Shown: positions 50,431-58,450 of the stretch, one piece after another | Layout of the letters: the number at the start of each line of letters is the position of its first letter | Position numbering within the stretch: position 1 is the first letter of the stretch | Translations under genes and position numbers: made by a program | DNA from: Serratia marcescens | GTDB taxonomy: Bacteria > Pseudomonadota > Gammaproteobacteria > Enterobacterales > Enterobacteriaceae | DNA: 64,000 nt | NCBI RefSeq assembly: GCF_001902635.1 | Contig: NZ_MJAO01000015.1 | Coordinates: 82,860 to 146,859, forward strand | Direction: 5' to 3' | Notes under the pieces: generated by a model | Database searches by the model: none | What the model was told of the DNA's origin: nothing | What the model saw: the letters and a program-made list of their open reading frames with translations, nothing else

Positions 50431-50967
50431 ATGAAAAAAACTCTGATGGCTTTGACCTCGGCGGCAACCCTGCTGTGCGCCAACGGCGCAGCCAATGCAG
50501 CGGGCACCATTCAAGGCACGCTGGGCGTGACCCTGACCATCGGCGCCGGCTGCGTGGTCAGCGGCGGCAACAGCTCAGGCACCACCAACAACTTCGGCGC
50601 CATCAGCTTCGGCACCTACTCGTCGCTGGCTAACGTCATCACCGCCAGCGCTACCGGCAGCGGCGGCACCGGCACCCTGGGGTTGAACTGCACCACCGGC
50701 ACCAACTACACCGTGGCGCTGGACAACGGTCTCAACGCCACCGGCAGCCAGCGGCGTATGGCCAGCAGCGTGCCCGCTTACATCAGCTACAACCTCTATC
50801 AGGACAGCGCCCACGCGCTGCCGTGGAACAGCACCACCGGCGTACTGACCGGCACCGGTACCGGTTCGGCCGTGCCGCTGATCGTCTACGGTCTGGTTCC
50901 CGCCGCAGGTACCACGCCGGCAGCCGGTGCATACAGCGATACCGTCACCATGACCGTCACTTGGTAA
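50431..50967 (+). CDS. Csu-type major pilin, copy 2
   Basis: A 178-residue paralogue of the preceding gene product, nearly 90% identical by eye. The signal peptide is MKKTLMALTSAATLLCANGA; the spore-coat-U features (GAGCVV, FGAISFGTYSSL, LNCTTGTNYTVALDNG, TVTMTVTW) are kept. Substitutions are mostly conservative and spread out, which suggests both copies are under selection. An ATG at 50389 is in frame, but the one at 50431 follows AAGGA and starts the signal peptide. The next gene starts five bases after the stop. Confidence 0.9.
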   Translation: MKKTLMALTSAATLLCANGAANAAGTIQGTLGVTLTIGAGCVVSGGNSSGTTNNFGAISFGTYSSLANVITASATGSGGTGTLGLNCTTGTNYTVALDNGLNATGSQRRMASSVPAYISYNLYQDSAHALPWNSTTGVLTGTGTGSAVPLIVYGLVPAAGTTPAAGAYSDTVTMTVTW

Positions 50968-50972
50968 GTTTG

Positions 50973-51473
50973 GTGCGCCTGGCCGTCACCTGCATACTGC
51001 TGCCGCTGGCGGGCATTTGCCATGCCGACGTCAGCACCGCGACGGTGGGCGTCAGCGCCACCCTGGTCAAATCCTGCGTCGCCGGCACCACCAGCGGCGG
51101 CAATACCACGTTCGGCACCTTCAACTTCGGCACGGTCTATTTCCTTAATACGGCGATACAGGTGACCGGCCAGGCGAACGCCGGCGCGCTGCAGATCAAC
51201 TGCAACAACGGCACCAGCTACACGGTGCTGCTCAGCGGCGGGCAAAGCGGCAATGCCGCTTCACGCTATCTGCAAAGCGCGGCGGGCGCTCGGGTGAACT
51301 ACAACCTGTATACCAGCGCCAGCTACGCCACCGTCTGGGATAACGTCACCGGCGTGACGCAAACCGCCACCGGCCAAAGCGTTTGGCTGCCGGTGTACGG
51401 CATGATCCCGGTGCAGGCGACGCCGGCGACGGGAGCCTATACGGACACGGTGCAGGTGACGATAAATTGGTGA
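50973..51473 (+). CDS. Csu-type minor pilin subunit (CsuA-like), GTG start
   Basis: A 166-residue spore-coat-U protein. I place the start at the GTG at 50973 (MRLAVTCILLPLAGICHA as signal peptide), five bases after the preceding stop; a TTG one codon earlier is also in frame. Pilin features are KSCVAG, FGTFNFGTV, INCNNGTSYTVLLSGG and the ending YTDTVQVTINW. Probably a minor or linker subunit. Translation is likely coupled to the gene before it, since no good ribosome site is visible. Confidence 0.82.
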   Translation: MRLAVTCILLPLAGICHADVSTATVGVSATLVKSCVAGTTSGGNTTFGTFNFGTVYFLNTAIQVTGQANAGALQINCNNGTSYTVLLSGGQSGNAASRYLQSAAGARVNYNLYTSASYATVWDNVTGVTQTATGQSVWLPVYGMIPVQATPATGAYTDTVQVTINW

Positions 51474-52009
51474 TTAACGGAACGCTGCGCTCCCTGCTGT
51501 TGGCTGCGCTGATCGGCATCAACGCAGTTCATGCCGATACCACCAGCCAAAGCTTCACGGTCAATGCCTCCATCATCAAAGGCTGCGTGCTCGGCAGCGG
51601 CGTCACCAACGTGACTTCGTTCGGCAGCATGAGCTTTGGCCAGGTGGCGTCTTTAAGCAGCCCGATAAAAATCGTGTCGAGCGCCGGCGCCGGCTCGATC
51701 CTGATCCGCTGCAATCCGGGGCTCAGCGTCACTCTGGGGCTGAACGTCGGCAACAATGTCACCGGCTCCATCGCCAGTGGGCGAAAGCTGTTGAATTCAG
51801 TCACCGCGGAAACGTTGGTTTACCAACTGTATCAGGATGCCAACTACGCCGTTTTATGGGGAGACGGCGGCAACGGCGGTGCAGTCCAAACCGTCTCATC
51901 CACCGGCAGCACGCAAGAAATAAAAATCTACGCCAGTTTAATGGCGAGCAGCACCTTGCCCACCAGCGGCACCTACAACGATACGGTCTTAGTGACAGTA
52001 AGTTATTGA
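51470..52009 (+). CDS. Csu-type minor pilin subunit (CsuB-like), GTG start
   Basis: A 179-residue spore-coat-U protein starting at a GTG (51470) that overlaps the previous stop (GTGA). The signal peptide is MINGTLRSLLLAALIGINAVHA. Pilin features: KGCVLG, FGSMSFGQVASL, IRCNPGLSVTLGLNVG and YNDTVLVTVSY. A longer open frame upstream lies in the shadow of the preceding gene. A second minor subunit by analogy with the csu operon. A chaperone gene follows after 20 bases. Confidence 0.83.
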   Translation: MINGTLRSLLLAALIGINAVHADTTSQSFTVNASIIKGCVLGSGVTNVTSFGSMSFGQVASLSSPIKIVSSAGAGSILIRCNPGLSVTLGLNVGNNVTGSIASGRKLLNSVTAETLVYQLYQDANYAVLWGDGGNGGAVQTVSSTGSTQEIKIYASLMASSTLPTSGTYNDTVLVTVSY

Positions 52010-52029
52010 GCTTTTAAAAGGATCATACC

Positions 52030-52797
52030 ATGCGCAGTTCTCTGCTTCGCCTGCCCCTGTTGGCAGGATTGCTGTTGGCCGGCCAACCACAGGCCTTCGC
52101 CGCCGCCTCTATTCTGATTTGGCCCATCGATCCGGTGATTGAAGACAACCAGCAGGCGACGGCCCTGTGGTTGGAAAACCGCGACAGCAAACCGGTTTAT
52201 ATGCAAATTCGCGTCCTCGGCTGGCAGCAAACCGGCGGCAAAGACGACTACCGCAATCAGAGCGACGTGGTCGCCAGCCCACCGGTCGCCACTATTCTCC
52301 CCGGCAAACGCCAGTTGATCCGCCTGCTCAAACAAATGCCGGTCGCCGCTGGGCAGGAACGGGCTTATCGGGTACTGGTCGACGAAGTGCCGATCAAAGA
52401 TAAGAACGGCACTGAGCCCGACAAAGGCGCGCAGATGGGGCTGAAATTCCAGATGCGCTATTCGGTGCCACTGTTCGTCAGCGGTAAAGGCGTTTGGACC
52501 AAACAAGACTTCGACAACCCGCGCGACTACGCCACCGCCAACCAGCCTAAACTCAGCTACCGGCTGCAGCAACAAAACAGCCAGCGTTGGCTCGACGTGC
52601 GCAATGACGGCACCGTGCATGCGCGCCTGTCGCAGGTCAGCATTCAGGGCAAATCGCTCAACGGCGGGTTGCTGGGTTATGTCCTGCCGGGCTCGCAAAT
52701 GCGTTTCGCCCTGCCGTCGTCGGGCAGTTTCGCCGCCGGCAAGCTGCAGGCGATGATCAACGACAACAAGCAACCCGTAACCATTCCGTCTTACTGA
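52030..52797 (+). CDS. Periplasmic pilus chaperone (CsuC-like)
   Basis: A 255-residue PapD-family chaperone. The signal peptide is MRSSLLRLPLLAGLLLAGQP followed by QAFA. The N-domain has ILIWPIDPVIEDNQQATALWLENRDSKP and the usher-binding/anchor region LPGKRQLIRLLKQMPVAAGQERAYRVLVDEVP, with the subunit-anchoring Arg/Lys. It folds pilin subunits by donor-strand complementation and brings them to the usher. The long F1-G1 style region and short C-domain fit the archaic (Csu) class. AAAAGGA ribosome site upstream. Confidence 0.9.
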   Translation: MRSSLLRLPLLAGLLLAGQPQAFAAASILIWPIDPVIEDNQQATALWLENRDSKPVYMQIRVLGWQQTGGKDDYRNQSDVVASPPVATILPGKRQLIRLLKQMPVAAGQERAYRVLVDEVPIKDKNGTEPDKGAQMGLKFQMRYSVPLFVSGKGVWTKQDFDNPRDYATANQPKLSYRLQQQNSQRWLDVRNDGTVHARLSQVSIQGKSLNGGLLGYVLPGSQMRFALPSSGSFAAGKLQAMINDNKQPVTIPSY

Positions 52798-52804
52798 GCC
52801 TGAA

Positions 52805-55303
52805 GTGCAGGTGAAGCGGATGTCGTCACCGGCCACCCGCGGCATGCAGCTTAAGCCGCTGGCCCTGGCCGTACTCTGTATGGCGGTAGAACTGTGGCCG
52901 ACGCTCGCCGCCGCCGACGATCTGCCGCCGCCGCCCAGCGCCATCAGCATGCCGGATACCACACTGTATCTGGAGCCGGTGGTGAACGGCCGCCAAACCG
53001 GGAAAGTGGTGCCGGTCATCTATCGCGGCGGTCACTACTACCTGACGCCGCAGCAGCTGATCGACGCCGGTCTGCCGGTGGCGGACAAGCAGGCAAAAGA
53101 GATCGCCGTCGATCAATGGGACAAGGTCGAGGTCACCTACAGCGGTGAAACGCAGCAGTTGCTGATCACGGTGCCCAACGACTGGCTGCCCAGGCAAACC
53201 CTCGGCAACGCCAGTTCAGAGCAACGTCTGCCGGCGCAAAGCAGCCTGGGCTTTTTGCTGAATTACGACGCCTACGTCAGCCAAAGCGGCGGGCGCGGCA
53301 ATCCGGGCTATTTCTCCGCCTGGAGCGAGCAGCGCCTGTTCGACGGCTTCGGCGTCATTGCCAATACCGGCATTTTCCGCAGCAGCTTCAACGGCGGCGC
53401 CAGCACGCAGCAGAACAATCGCTATATCCGCTACGACAGTACCTGGCGCTACAGCGACGACGACACCATGCTCAGCTATACGGCGGGCGATTTCACTACC
53501 GGCGCGTTACCCTGGACCAGCTCGGTACGCGTCGGCGGCCTGCAAGTGGCGCGCAACTTCGCCACGCGGCCGGATTTGATCACCTATCCGCTGCCGCAGT
53601 TCTCCGGCCAGGCCGCCGTGCCAAGCAGCGTCGATCTGTACATCAACAGCTATAAGAATACCTCCGCCAACGTGAATCCCGGCCCCTTCACCCTGAATAC
53701 CGTGCCCTATATCAACGGTGCCGGTCAGGCGACGGTGGTGACTACCGATGCGCTCGGCCGCCAGATAAGCACCACGGTGCCGTTCTATGTCGCCAGCTCG
53801 CTGCTGCAGGCCGGGTTAAGTGATTTCAGCCTCTCGGCGGGCGCGCTGCGCCAAAACTACGGCTACCGCTCCGCGGACTACGGGCAGTGGGTGGCCAGCG
53901 GCAGCGGGCGTTACGGCGTCACCGATTGGCTGACGCTCGAAGGCCGGGCGGAAGGTGCGGCGGAGCTGGCGGTCACCGGCGCCGGGGCCGGTGTGCGCCT
54001 GTGGCAACTGGGGGTGTTCAACGCCTCCTACAGCTACAGCCAGGCGAGCAGCAACGCCTTCAACGCCCCGAAAACCGCGCCCCTTTATTACGATCCGATC
54101 ACCGGTCAACCGGTGCAGCAGCCAGATGCCGGGCCGGTGTATCAGTACACCGGCCGCCACGGCGATCAGACCAGCCTGAGCTATACCTACAGCAATCAGT
54201 ATTTCAGCCTTAACGCGCAACGGGTGCTGCGCAGCGCGGACTTTGGCGATCTCTCCACCTACAAAAGCAGTTACCGGCTGAGCCGCCGCACCGATCAACT
54301 GACCGGCAGCATCGGCCTGAGCCGCTTCGGCAGCCTGGGCGCCGGTTATTTCGACGTGCGCGACGCCATCGGCCAGCGCACCCGGCTGATCAACCTGTCG
54401 TACAGCCTGACGCTGTGGCGCAATATCAGCCTTTACGCCTCGGCGAACCGCGAGATCGGCGGCGACGGTTACAGCTCGCAATTGCAGATCAGCATTCCGT
54501 TCGATGCCTGGGGCACCGCCAACGTCAGCACCGCCCGCGACGCCGGCAACCGTTGGAGCGAACGCGTCGGTTACAGCCGCGCCGCGCCGACCGACGGCGG
54601 TTTCGGTTGGAACCTGGCCTATGCCGGCGGCCAGGGCAGCGACAGCGATTACCGTCAGGCAGACCTGACCTGGCGCACCTCGCTGCTGGAAACCCGCGCG
54701 GGGTTGTACGGCAACCGTAACGACTACACGCGCTGGGGCGAAGTGAGCGGCTCATTGGTAGCGATGAACGGCGGCGTTTACGCCACCAACACCATCAACG
54801 ACGCCTTCGCCCTGATCTCGACCAACGGTTACGCCGGTATTCCGGTCAGCTACGAGAACCAGCGCATCGGCGTCACCAACGACAAAGGCTACCTGCTGGT
54901 GCCTACCGTCACCTCGTATTACCACGCCAAGTTCCAGATCGACCCGCTCAATCTACCGGCGGATGTCAACCTGCCGGCGGTAGAAAAAACCGTCGCCATT
55001 CGCGATCACAGCGGTTTCCTGGTTGATTTCCCCGTTCAGCGCCTTTCCGCCGCCGACGTTGAGTTGGTCGATGCGCAAGGCAAACCGCTGGCCAACGGCA
55101 GTCAGGTCGCGGTGATCGGCAGCAATCAGCAAAGCTACGTCGGCTGGGACGGCATGACCTACATCGATCCGGTGCAGCAACACAACCGGCTTAGCGTGAT
55201 CCCGGCCGACGGCGGCCCGCCGTGTCAGGTCAGTTTCAGCCTGGCCAACCCACAAGGTCTGCAGCGCGTCGGCCCGCTGGTTTGCCAGTCGGCCGCCAGA
55301 TAA
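52805..55303 (+). CDS. Outer-membrane fimbrial usher (CsuD-like)
   Basis: An 832-residue usher. A signal region (LKPLALAVLCMAVELWPTLAAA) leads into the N-terminal periplasmic domain (TLYLEPVVNGRQTGKVVPVI), the large beta-barrel with plug (SSVDLYINSYKNTSANVNPG), and C-terminal domains ending in PPCQVSFSLANPQGLQRVGPLVCQSA with the usual Cys pair. It secretes and assembles the pilins. Start may be the GTG at 52805, the GTG at 52811 or the ATG at 52820; the signal peptide is retained in each. Seven bases after the chaperone stop. Confidence 0.92.
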   Translation: MQVKRMSSPATRGMQLKPLALAVLCMAVELWPTLAAADDLPPPPSAISMPDTTLYLEPVVNGRQTGKVVPVIYRGGHYYLTPQQLIDAGLPVADKQAKEIAVDQWDKVEVTYSGETQQLLITVPNDWLPRQTLGNASSEQRLPAQSSLGFLLNYDAYVSQSGGRGNPGYFSAWSEQRLFDGFGVIANTGIFRSSFNGGASTQQNNRYIRYDSTWRYSDDDTMLSYTAGDFTTGALPWTSSVRVGGLQVARNFATRPDLITYPLPQFSGQAAVPSSVDLYINSYKNTSANVNPGPFTLNTVPYINGAGQATVVTTDALGRQISTTVPFYVASSLLQAGLSDFSLSAGALRQNYGYRSADYGQWVASGSGRYGVTDWLTLEGRAEGAAELAVTGAGAGVRLWQLGVFNASYSYSQASSNAFNAPKTAPLYYDPITGQPVQQPDAGPVYQYTGRHGDQTSLSYTYSNQYFSLNAQRVLRSADFGDLSTYKSSYRLSRRTDQLTGSIGLSRFGSLGAGYFDVRDAIGQRTRLINLSYSLTLWRNISLYASANREIGGDGYSSQLQISIPFDAWGTANVSTARDAGNRWSERVGYSRAAPTDGGFGWNLAYAGGQGSDSDYRQADLTWRTSLLETRAGLYGNRNDYTRWGEVSGSLVAMNGGVYATNTINDAFALISTNGYAGIPVSYENQRIGVTNDKGYLLVPTVTSYYHAKFQIDPLNLPADVNLPAVEKTVAIRDHSGFLVDFPVQRLSAADVELVDAQGKPLANGSQVAVIGSNQQSYVGWDGMTYIDPVQQHNRLSVIPADGGPPCQVSFSLANPQGLQRVGPLVCQSAAR

Positions 55304-55322
55304 CCGTAACAGGGAGAAAACG

Positions 55323-56255
55323 ATGAATTGGGGAATCAAAACGCTCATGCTGGGCACACTGCTGCTGAGCGGCCACCAGGCGCTGGCCAACTGCGCCGTC
55401 ACCGCCGGCGCCGTCAGCCTGGGCAGCGTGACCTCCAACAGCATATACAGCACGTCGGCCAGAGCGCAGGGCACCGGCGGCTTAAACTGCAGCGGCATCG
55501 GCCTGACCCTGCTAACCGAGAACACGGTGTCGGTAAAGATCGTTTCCACCACCAACAGCATGTATCTGAGCGACACCGGCGGCTCGGGTGATAAAATCCC
55601 CTATCTGATCTATCCGGATGCCAACTATCAATATCCGTTCAGCGCCGGGCAAACCATCAACTACAACTCGCTGAACCTGCTCTCACTGATCTTCGTGTCC
55701 AGCAACGTTTCCATTCCGCTGTATATTCAGACCACTACCGGCGCCAACGTGCGCGCTGGCACCTATACCGACACCATCAACCTGAGCTGGACCTACAGCA
55801 TCTGCTATGCCGGGCTGTTGGGCGCCTGCCTGGCCTGGACCGGCACCAACGTGGCGGGCACGGTGGCGGTCACCGCCACCATCACCAAAAGCTGCCTGAT
55901 CGCTCCCCCCGGTAGCGTCAACTTCGGCAGCATGGCGCTGGTGGGGCAATTTAACCCGATTAACCAGAGCATCAACCTTACCTGTACCAAAACCCAGGCC
56001 TACAACACCTACTTTACCAACGGCAACAACCCGGTCACCGGCTGGCGGCAGATGATCAACGGCACCAGCAACTTCCTGCAATACCAAATCTATCTGCCCA
56101 ACACCACCACCGTCTGGAACAGCAGCAACATGCAGAGTGGCACCGGCACCGGGTTGGCGCAGAGTATTCCCTTTACCGCTGCAATCAACCCAGCGCAGAC
56201 CGAGGTACCGGTCGGCAGCTATCAGGATAACGTCAGCTTTGTGGTTGAATACTGA
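55323..56255 (+). CDS. Two-domain fimbrial tip adhesin (CsuE-like)
   Basis: A 310-residue protein with a signal peptide (MNWGIKTLMLGTLLLSGHQALA) and two spore-coat-U domains. The first (about residues 23-160) begins NCAVTAGAVSLGSV and ends with a TYTDTINLSWTYSICYAG stretch; the second (about 170-310) begins ITKSCLIAPPGSVNFGSM and ends YQDNVSFVVEY. This layout matches the tip adhesin CsuE, whose N-terminal domain binds hydrophobic surfaces through exposed loops. AGGGAG ribosome site upstream. Last gene of the cluster. Confidence 0.88.
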   Translation: MNWGIKTLMLGTLLLSGHQALANCAVTAGAVSLGSVTSNSIYSTSARAQGTGGLNCSGIGLTLLTENTVSVKIVSTTNSMYLSDTGGSGDKIPYLIYPDANYQYPFSAGQTINYNSLNLLSLIFVSSNVSIPLYIQTTTGANVRAGTYTDTINLSWTYSICYAGLLGACLAWTGTNVAGTVAVTATITKSCLIAPPGSVNFGSMALVGQFNPINQSINLTCTKTQAYNTYFTNGNNPVTGWRQMINGTSNFLQYQIYLPNTTTVWNSSNMQSGTGTGLAQSIPFTAAINPAQTEVPVGSYQDNVSFVVEY

Positions 56256-56390
56256 GCGGTGCCGCTAGCGGTAAAACGCAATTGTTGCCAGAATGTATTT
56301 TTTATGTGGCATTTTTTGCTCATTTGGCTATGCTCATAGCGATGACCTACTGGTCTAACCTCCTACCACATCATTGAGCAAGGAGTTCCC

Positions 56391-56630
56391 ATGAGCAAAA
56401 CCGTCGTAAAAATTGGCAGCTTCGAGGTCGATGACGCGCATCTTCACGCCACTTCCGATCGTGCCGGCACCCTGAGCATTCCCTGCAAATCTGACCCGGA
56501 TCTGTGCATGCAACTGGACGGCTGGGATGAACACACCAGCATTCCGGCTATCCTCGACGGCAAACAGTCGTTGTTGTACAAACAACACTATGACCGGCAG
56601 GCGGACGCCTGGGTGATGCGGCTGGCATGA
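56391..56630 (+). CDS. yebV: YebV family protein
   Basis: A 79-residue cytoplasmic protein that aligns with E. coli YebV (78 aa): VKIGSFEVDDAHLHA, then LSIPCKSDPDLCMQLDGWDEHTSIPA and the ending DAWVMRLA. The two Cys of IPCKSDPDLC are conserved. The function is unknown. In E. coli yebV follows rsmF directly; here the fimbrial cluster separates them. Strong AAGGAG ribosome site. Confidence 0.93.
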   Translation: MSKTVVKIGSFEVDDAHLHATSDRAGTLSIPCKSDPDLCMQLDGWDEHTSIPAILDGKQSLLYKQHYDRQADAWVMRLA

Positions 56631-56653
56631 AGATGCGCCAGGATCGCTGACGA

Positions 56654-56687
56654 CGCGCTGTTTTCATCGGAAACAGCGCGTTTTTTT
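56654..56687 (+). terminator. Terminator after yebV
   Basis: Stem CGCGCTGTTT-tcatcgg-AAACAGCGCG followed by TTTTTTT. Its end touches the stop of the convergent peptidase-like gene. Confidence 0.92.
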
Positions 56688-57285
56688 ATGCGATGGCGAT
56701 GCCGCGGCCGGCAAAGAAATGGGCGAAACGGTGGAGCGGCAGTTGCACCCGCTCGCGCGTCGCCGGGCTGTCGCCCGAAGGATTGTGGAAGGTCACGCTC
56801 TGCGCGTCGGCAGCGGTGATCAACACCAGATGCCCGCCCCGCTGCGCTGGCGAGCTCTCGGGCCGACGAATAGAGGGATGCACCGAGGCGATAAAGTAGC
56901 GGCATTCGCTGAACAGCGCCGGCACGCCGGCGGCCTCCAGCCCTACCTTAACCTCCGCCCGCAGCGCGAACTGCTCGCGTACATACTCGACAAAAGGCGC
57001 GTAAATCAACCCTTTGATCTGCTCGCCCTCGCGCACATAGGCGCCGTAAGGCAGGCTGCGGCGCGCCAGCTCCAGCAGCGGCGGCGCTTCGCCGTCGCGA
57101 TGCCCCAACACCATTTTCAGGCAGGCCATGCCGCACACGTGGTTGGCCCACTCGACGTACTCCGCCCGATCACGGGCGCCGCTGCGCGCCCAGTTGTCGT
57201 CTTGCGCCAGCGTGGCGCGGCCGGCGATCAGATCGGCGGCCATCTCCGGGCTCGCCCACTGGCACTCGTAGGGAACGGCGCGCAT
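56686..57285 (-). CDS. C39-like cysteine peptidase family protein
   Basis: A 199-residue protein with papain-like C39 features. The likely nucleophile is Cys51 in WANHVCGMACLKMVL, the His is His152 in RGGHLVLITAAD, and the third residue is Asn168 in TFHNPSGDS (often Asp in the family). No signal peptide and no ABC-transporter domains, so it is not a bacteriocin-processing exporter; it is cytoplasmic as read. The substrate is unknown. It starts four bases after the ASCH gene stop, so the two are likely one operon. The stop abuts the yebV terminator. Confidence 0.75.
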   Translation of the reverse strand: MRAVPYECQWASPEMAADLIAGRATLAQDDNWARSGARDRAEYVEWANHVCGMACLKMVLGHRDGEAPPLLELARRSLPYGAYVREGEQIKGLIYAPFVEYVREQFALRAEVKVGLEAAGVPALFSECRYFIASVHPSIRRPESSPAQRGGHLVLITAADAQSVTFHNPSGDSPATRERVQLPLHRFAHFFAGRGIAIA

Positions 57286-57289
57286 GGCA

Positions 57290-57682
57290 CTAGAATTTGT
57301 CGACGACTTTGAAATTCATCAACACCAGCGTCATATCCGGCGAGAACAGATCGTACTCTTCGAAGAAACGCTGCAGCTCTTTACGCCAATGCGCCAACGA
57401 CCGGTCGCCCTCGCCTTCGGCATAGGCGTGCGCTTCATCCACCTGATCGTAGGTTTTCATTTCCACCGCGGTCAACTCGACCGCGCAGACCGGCTCGCCC
57501 TTGCCGTCCACCACCAGGAACAGATCGCCGGCCTGCGGGATCCCTTCGCCGTCCAGGTTGGAACAGGTCGCCGTTTTGGTGCCATTGAGGATCAATTGCA
57601 CCACTTCATCGGCCTGCTGCTCGGTATCACCGAACGCCCAGCGCTCAAGGTGTTCGTATTTCTGCGGAATTGCCGTCGCCAT
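57290..57682 (-). CDS. ASCH domain protein
   Basis: A 130-residue protein of the ASCH superfamily (PUA-like fold, proposed to bind RNA or modified nucleosides). The conserved GTKTATCSNLDGEGIP stretch (residues 34-49), GDLFLVVDGKGEPVCAVEL and the C-terminal FEEYDLFSPDMTLVLMNF are typical. A bacterial ASCH protein (YqfB) is an N4-acetylcytidine amidohydrolase, but YqfB is shorter and differs, so the reaction cannot be assigned. It forms an apparent two-gene operon with the C39-like gene downstream. Confidence 0.82.
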   Translation of the reverse strand: MATAIPQKYEHLERWAFGDTEQQADEVVQLILNGTKTATCSNLDGEGIPQAGDLFLVVDGKGEPVCAVELTAVEMKTYDQVDEAHAYAEGEGDRSLAHWRKELQRFFEEYDLFSPDMTLVLMNFKVVDKF

Positions 57683-57882
57683 GATTATACCTTTTTGAAA
57701 AATGCATCAATGCAGACAGGATAGTACAACGTAATGCCGGCCGTATGCATCCGTCACCTGCGCGACTGCGCGTTCCGCCACCGCCGCCTTTACGCGTTTT
57801 TACCGTTCTTCGCTGTGCCTTCTGCTGCGCCGGGCGCATACTGTGAACACTATTCACCCAATGGCGACCGCCAGGCGGTAAC

Positions 57883-57993
57883 ATGCGGCAAAACGACATC
57901 GATGCTGACGATACCTTCAGCGATTTACTCAACGGCGTCGCGCTGGCGACGCTTTTCCTCATTGCCATCGCCGGCGGGTGGTATTTCAGTTAA
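57883..57993 (+). CDS. Micro membrane protein, 36 aa
   Basis: MRQNDIDADDTFSDLLNGVA leads into a hydrophobic helix (ALATLFLIAIAGGWYF). The acidic N-terminus and single membrane span suggest an inner-membrane micropeptide. The upstream sequence CAGGCGGTAAC gives a usable ribosome site. It is followed 11 bases later by a second gene of the same type. Not matched to a known family. Confidence 0.55.
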   Translation: MRQNDIDADDTFSDLLNGVALATLFLIAIAGGWYFS

Positions 57994-58004
57994 AGGGGGA
58001 CGAC

Positions 58005-58112
58005 GTGGCGACAAAACGCATGGGCAACAAGCTCAGTAAAATGGTGGTGGTTCTGCTGCTGATCTGCCTGGCGCTGCTGCTGTTGCGTTGGGCGGCGATA
58101 GCCTTCGGTTGA
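58005..58112 (+). CDS. Micro membrane protein, 35 aa, GTG start
   Basis: The reading from the GTG at 58005 is MATKRMGNKLSKMVVVLLLI followed by CLALLLLRWAAIAFG. It has a basic N-terminus and one long hydrophobic helix. The ribosome site AAAGGGGG lies five bases before the GTG, the best supporting sign. An internal ATG at 58020 could also start it. With the preceding 36-residue gene it forms a tandem pair of opposite N-terminal charge. Confidence 0.6.
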   Translation: MATKRMGNKLSKMVVVLLLICLALLLLRWAAIAFG

Positions 58113-58139
58113 TGCCGTAAAACGACGCCGGCGCCCCAT

Positions 58140-58292
58140 TCACCGCCGCGGCGTGGCGGTCGGTTCCAACAGTTCCCGCAGATAGGCCAGACGCGCTTCC
58201 CCCTGCGGCAACCAGCAGCGGCACAGCCAATGCTGCTTTTCACCCGCGCGGCTTAGGCGGTAATACTCCGCCAAGGTTTCGACCCAGTTCAT
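58140..58292 (-). CDS. Small protein of unknown function, 50 aa
   Basis: Starts MNWVETLAEYYRLSRAGEKQ, with an excellent AGGAG ribosome site eight bases before the ATG. Aromatic- and Arg-rich (WLCRCWLP), soluble. No family recognised. It is convergent with the micro-membrane-protein pair and divergent from the 69-residue gene. Confidence 0.6.
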   Translation of the reverse strand: MNWVETLAEYYRLSRAGEKQHWLCRCWLPQGEARLAYLRELLEPTATPRR

Positions 58293-58450
58293 GATGTGTT
58301 CTCCTGCTTTTCGACACCACAAGTATTGAACGTAAAAACCAGAAGAAATACTGATGGCTTGTTTTTTATGCTTCCGGTTTTAGGCTACGCGGTAGCGAAG
58401 CCGCCGTTCAGCTGCTACATTGAGCGAAAATCAGCCAGCCGAGGTAAGCC

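Noticed and set aside
56686..57285. Bacteriocin-processing C39 exporter
   Set aside because: The protein is a lone 199-residue peptidase-like domain without membrane or ATPase domains, and there is no bacteriocin precursor nearby.
56631..57289. A yebW homologue after yebV
   Set aside because: E. coli has yebW after yebV; here a terminator and an opposite-strand C39-like gene follow instead.
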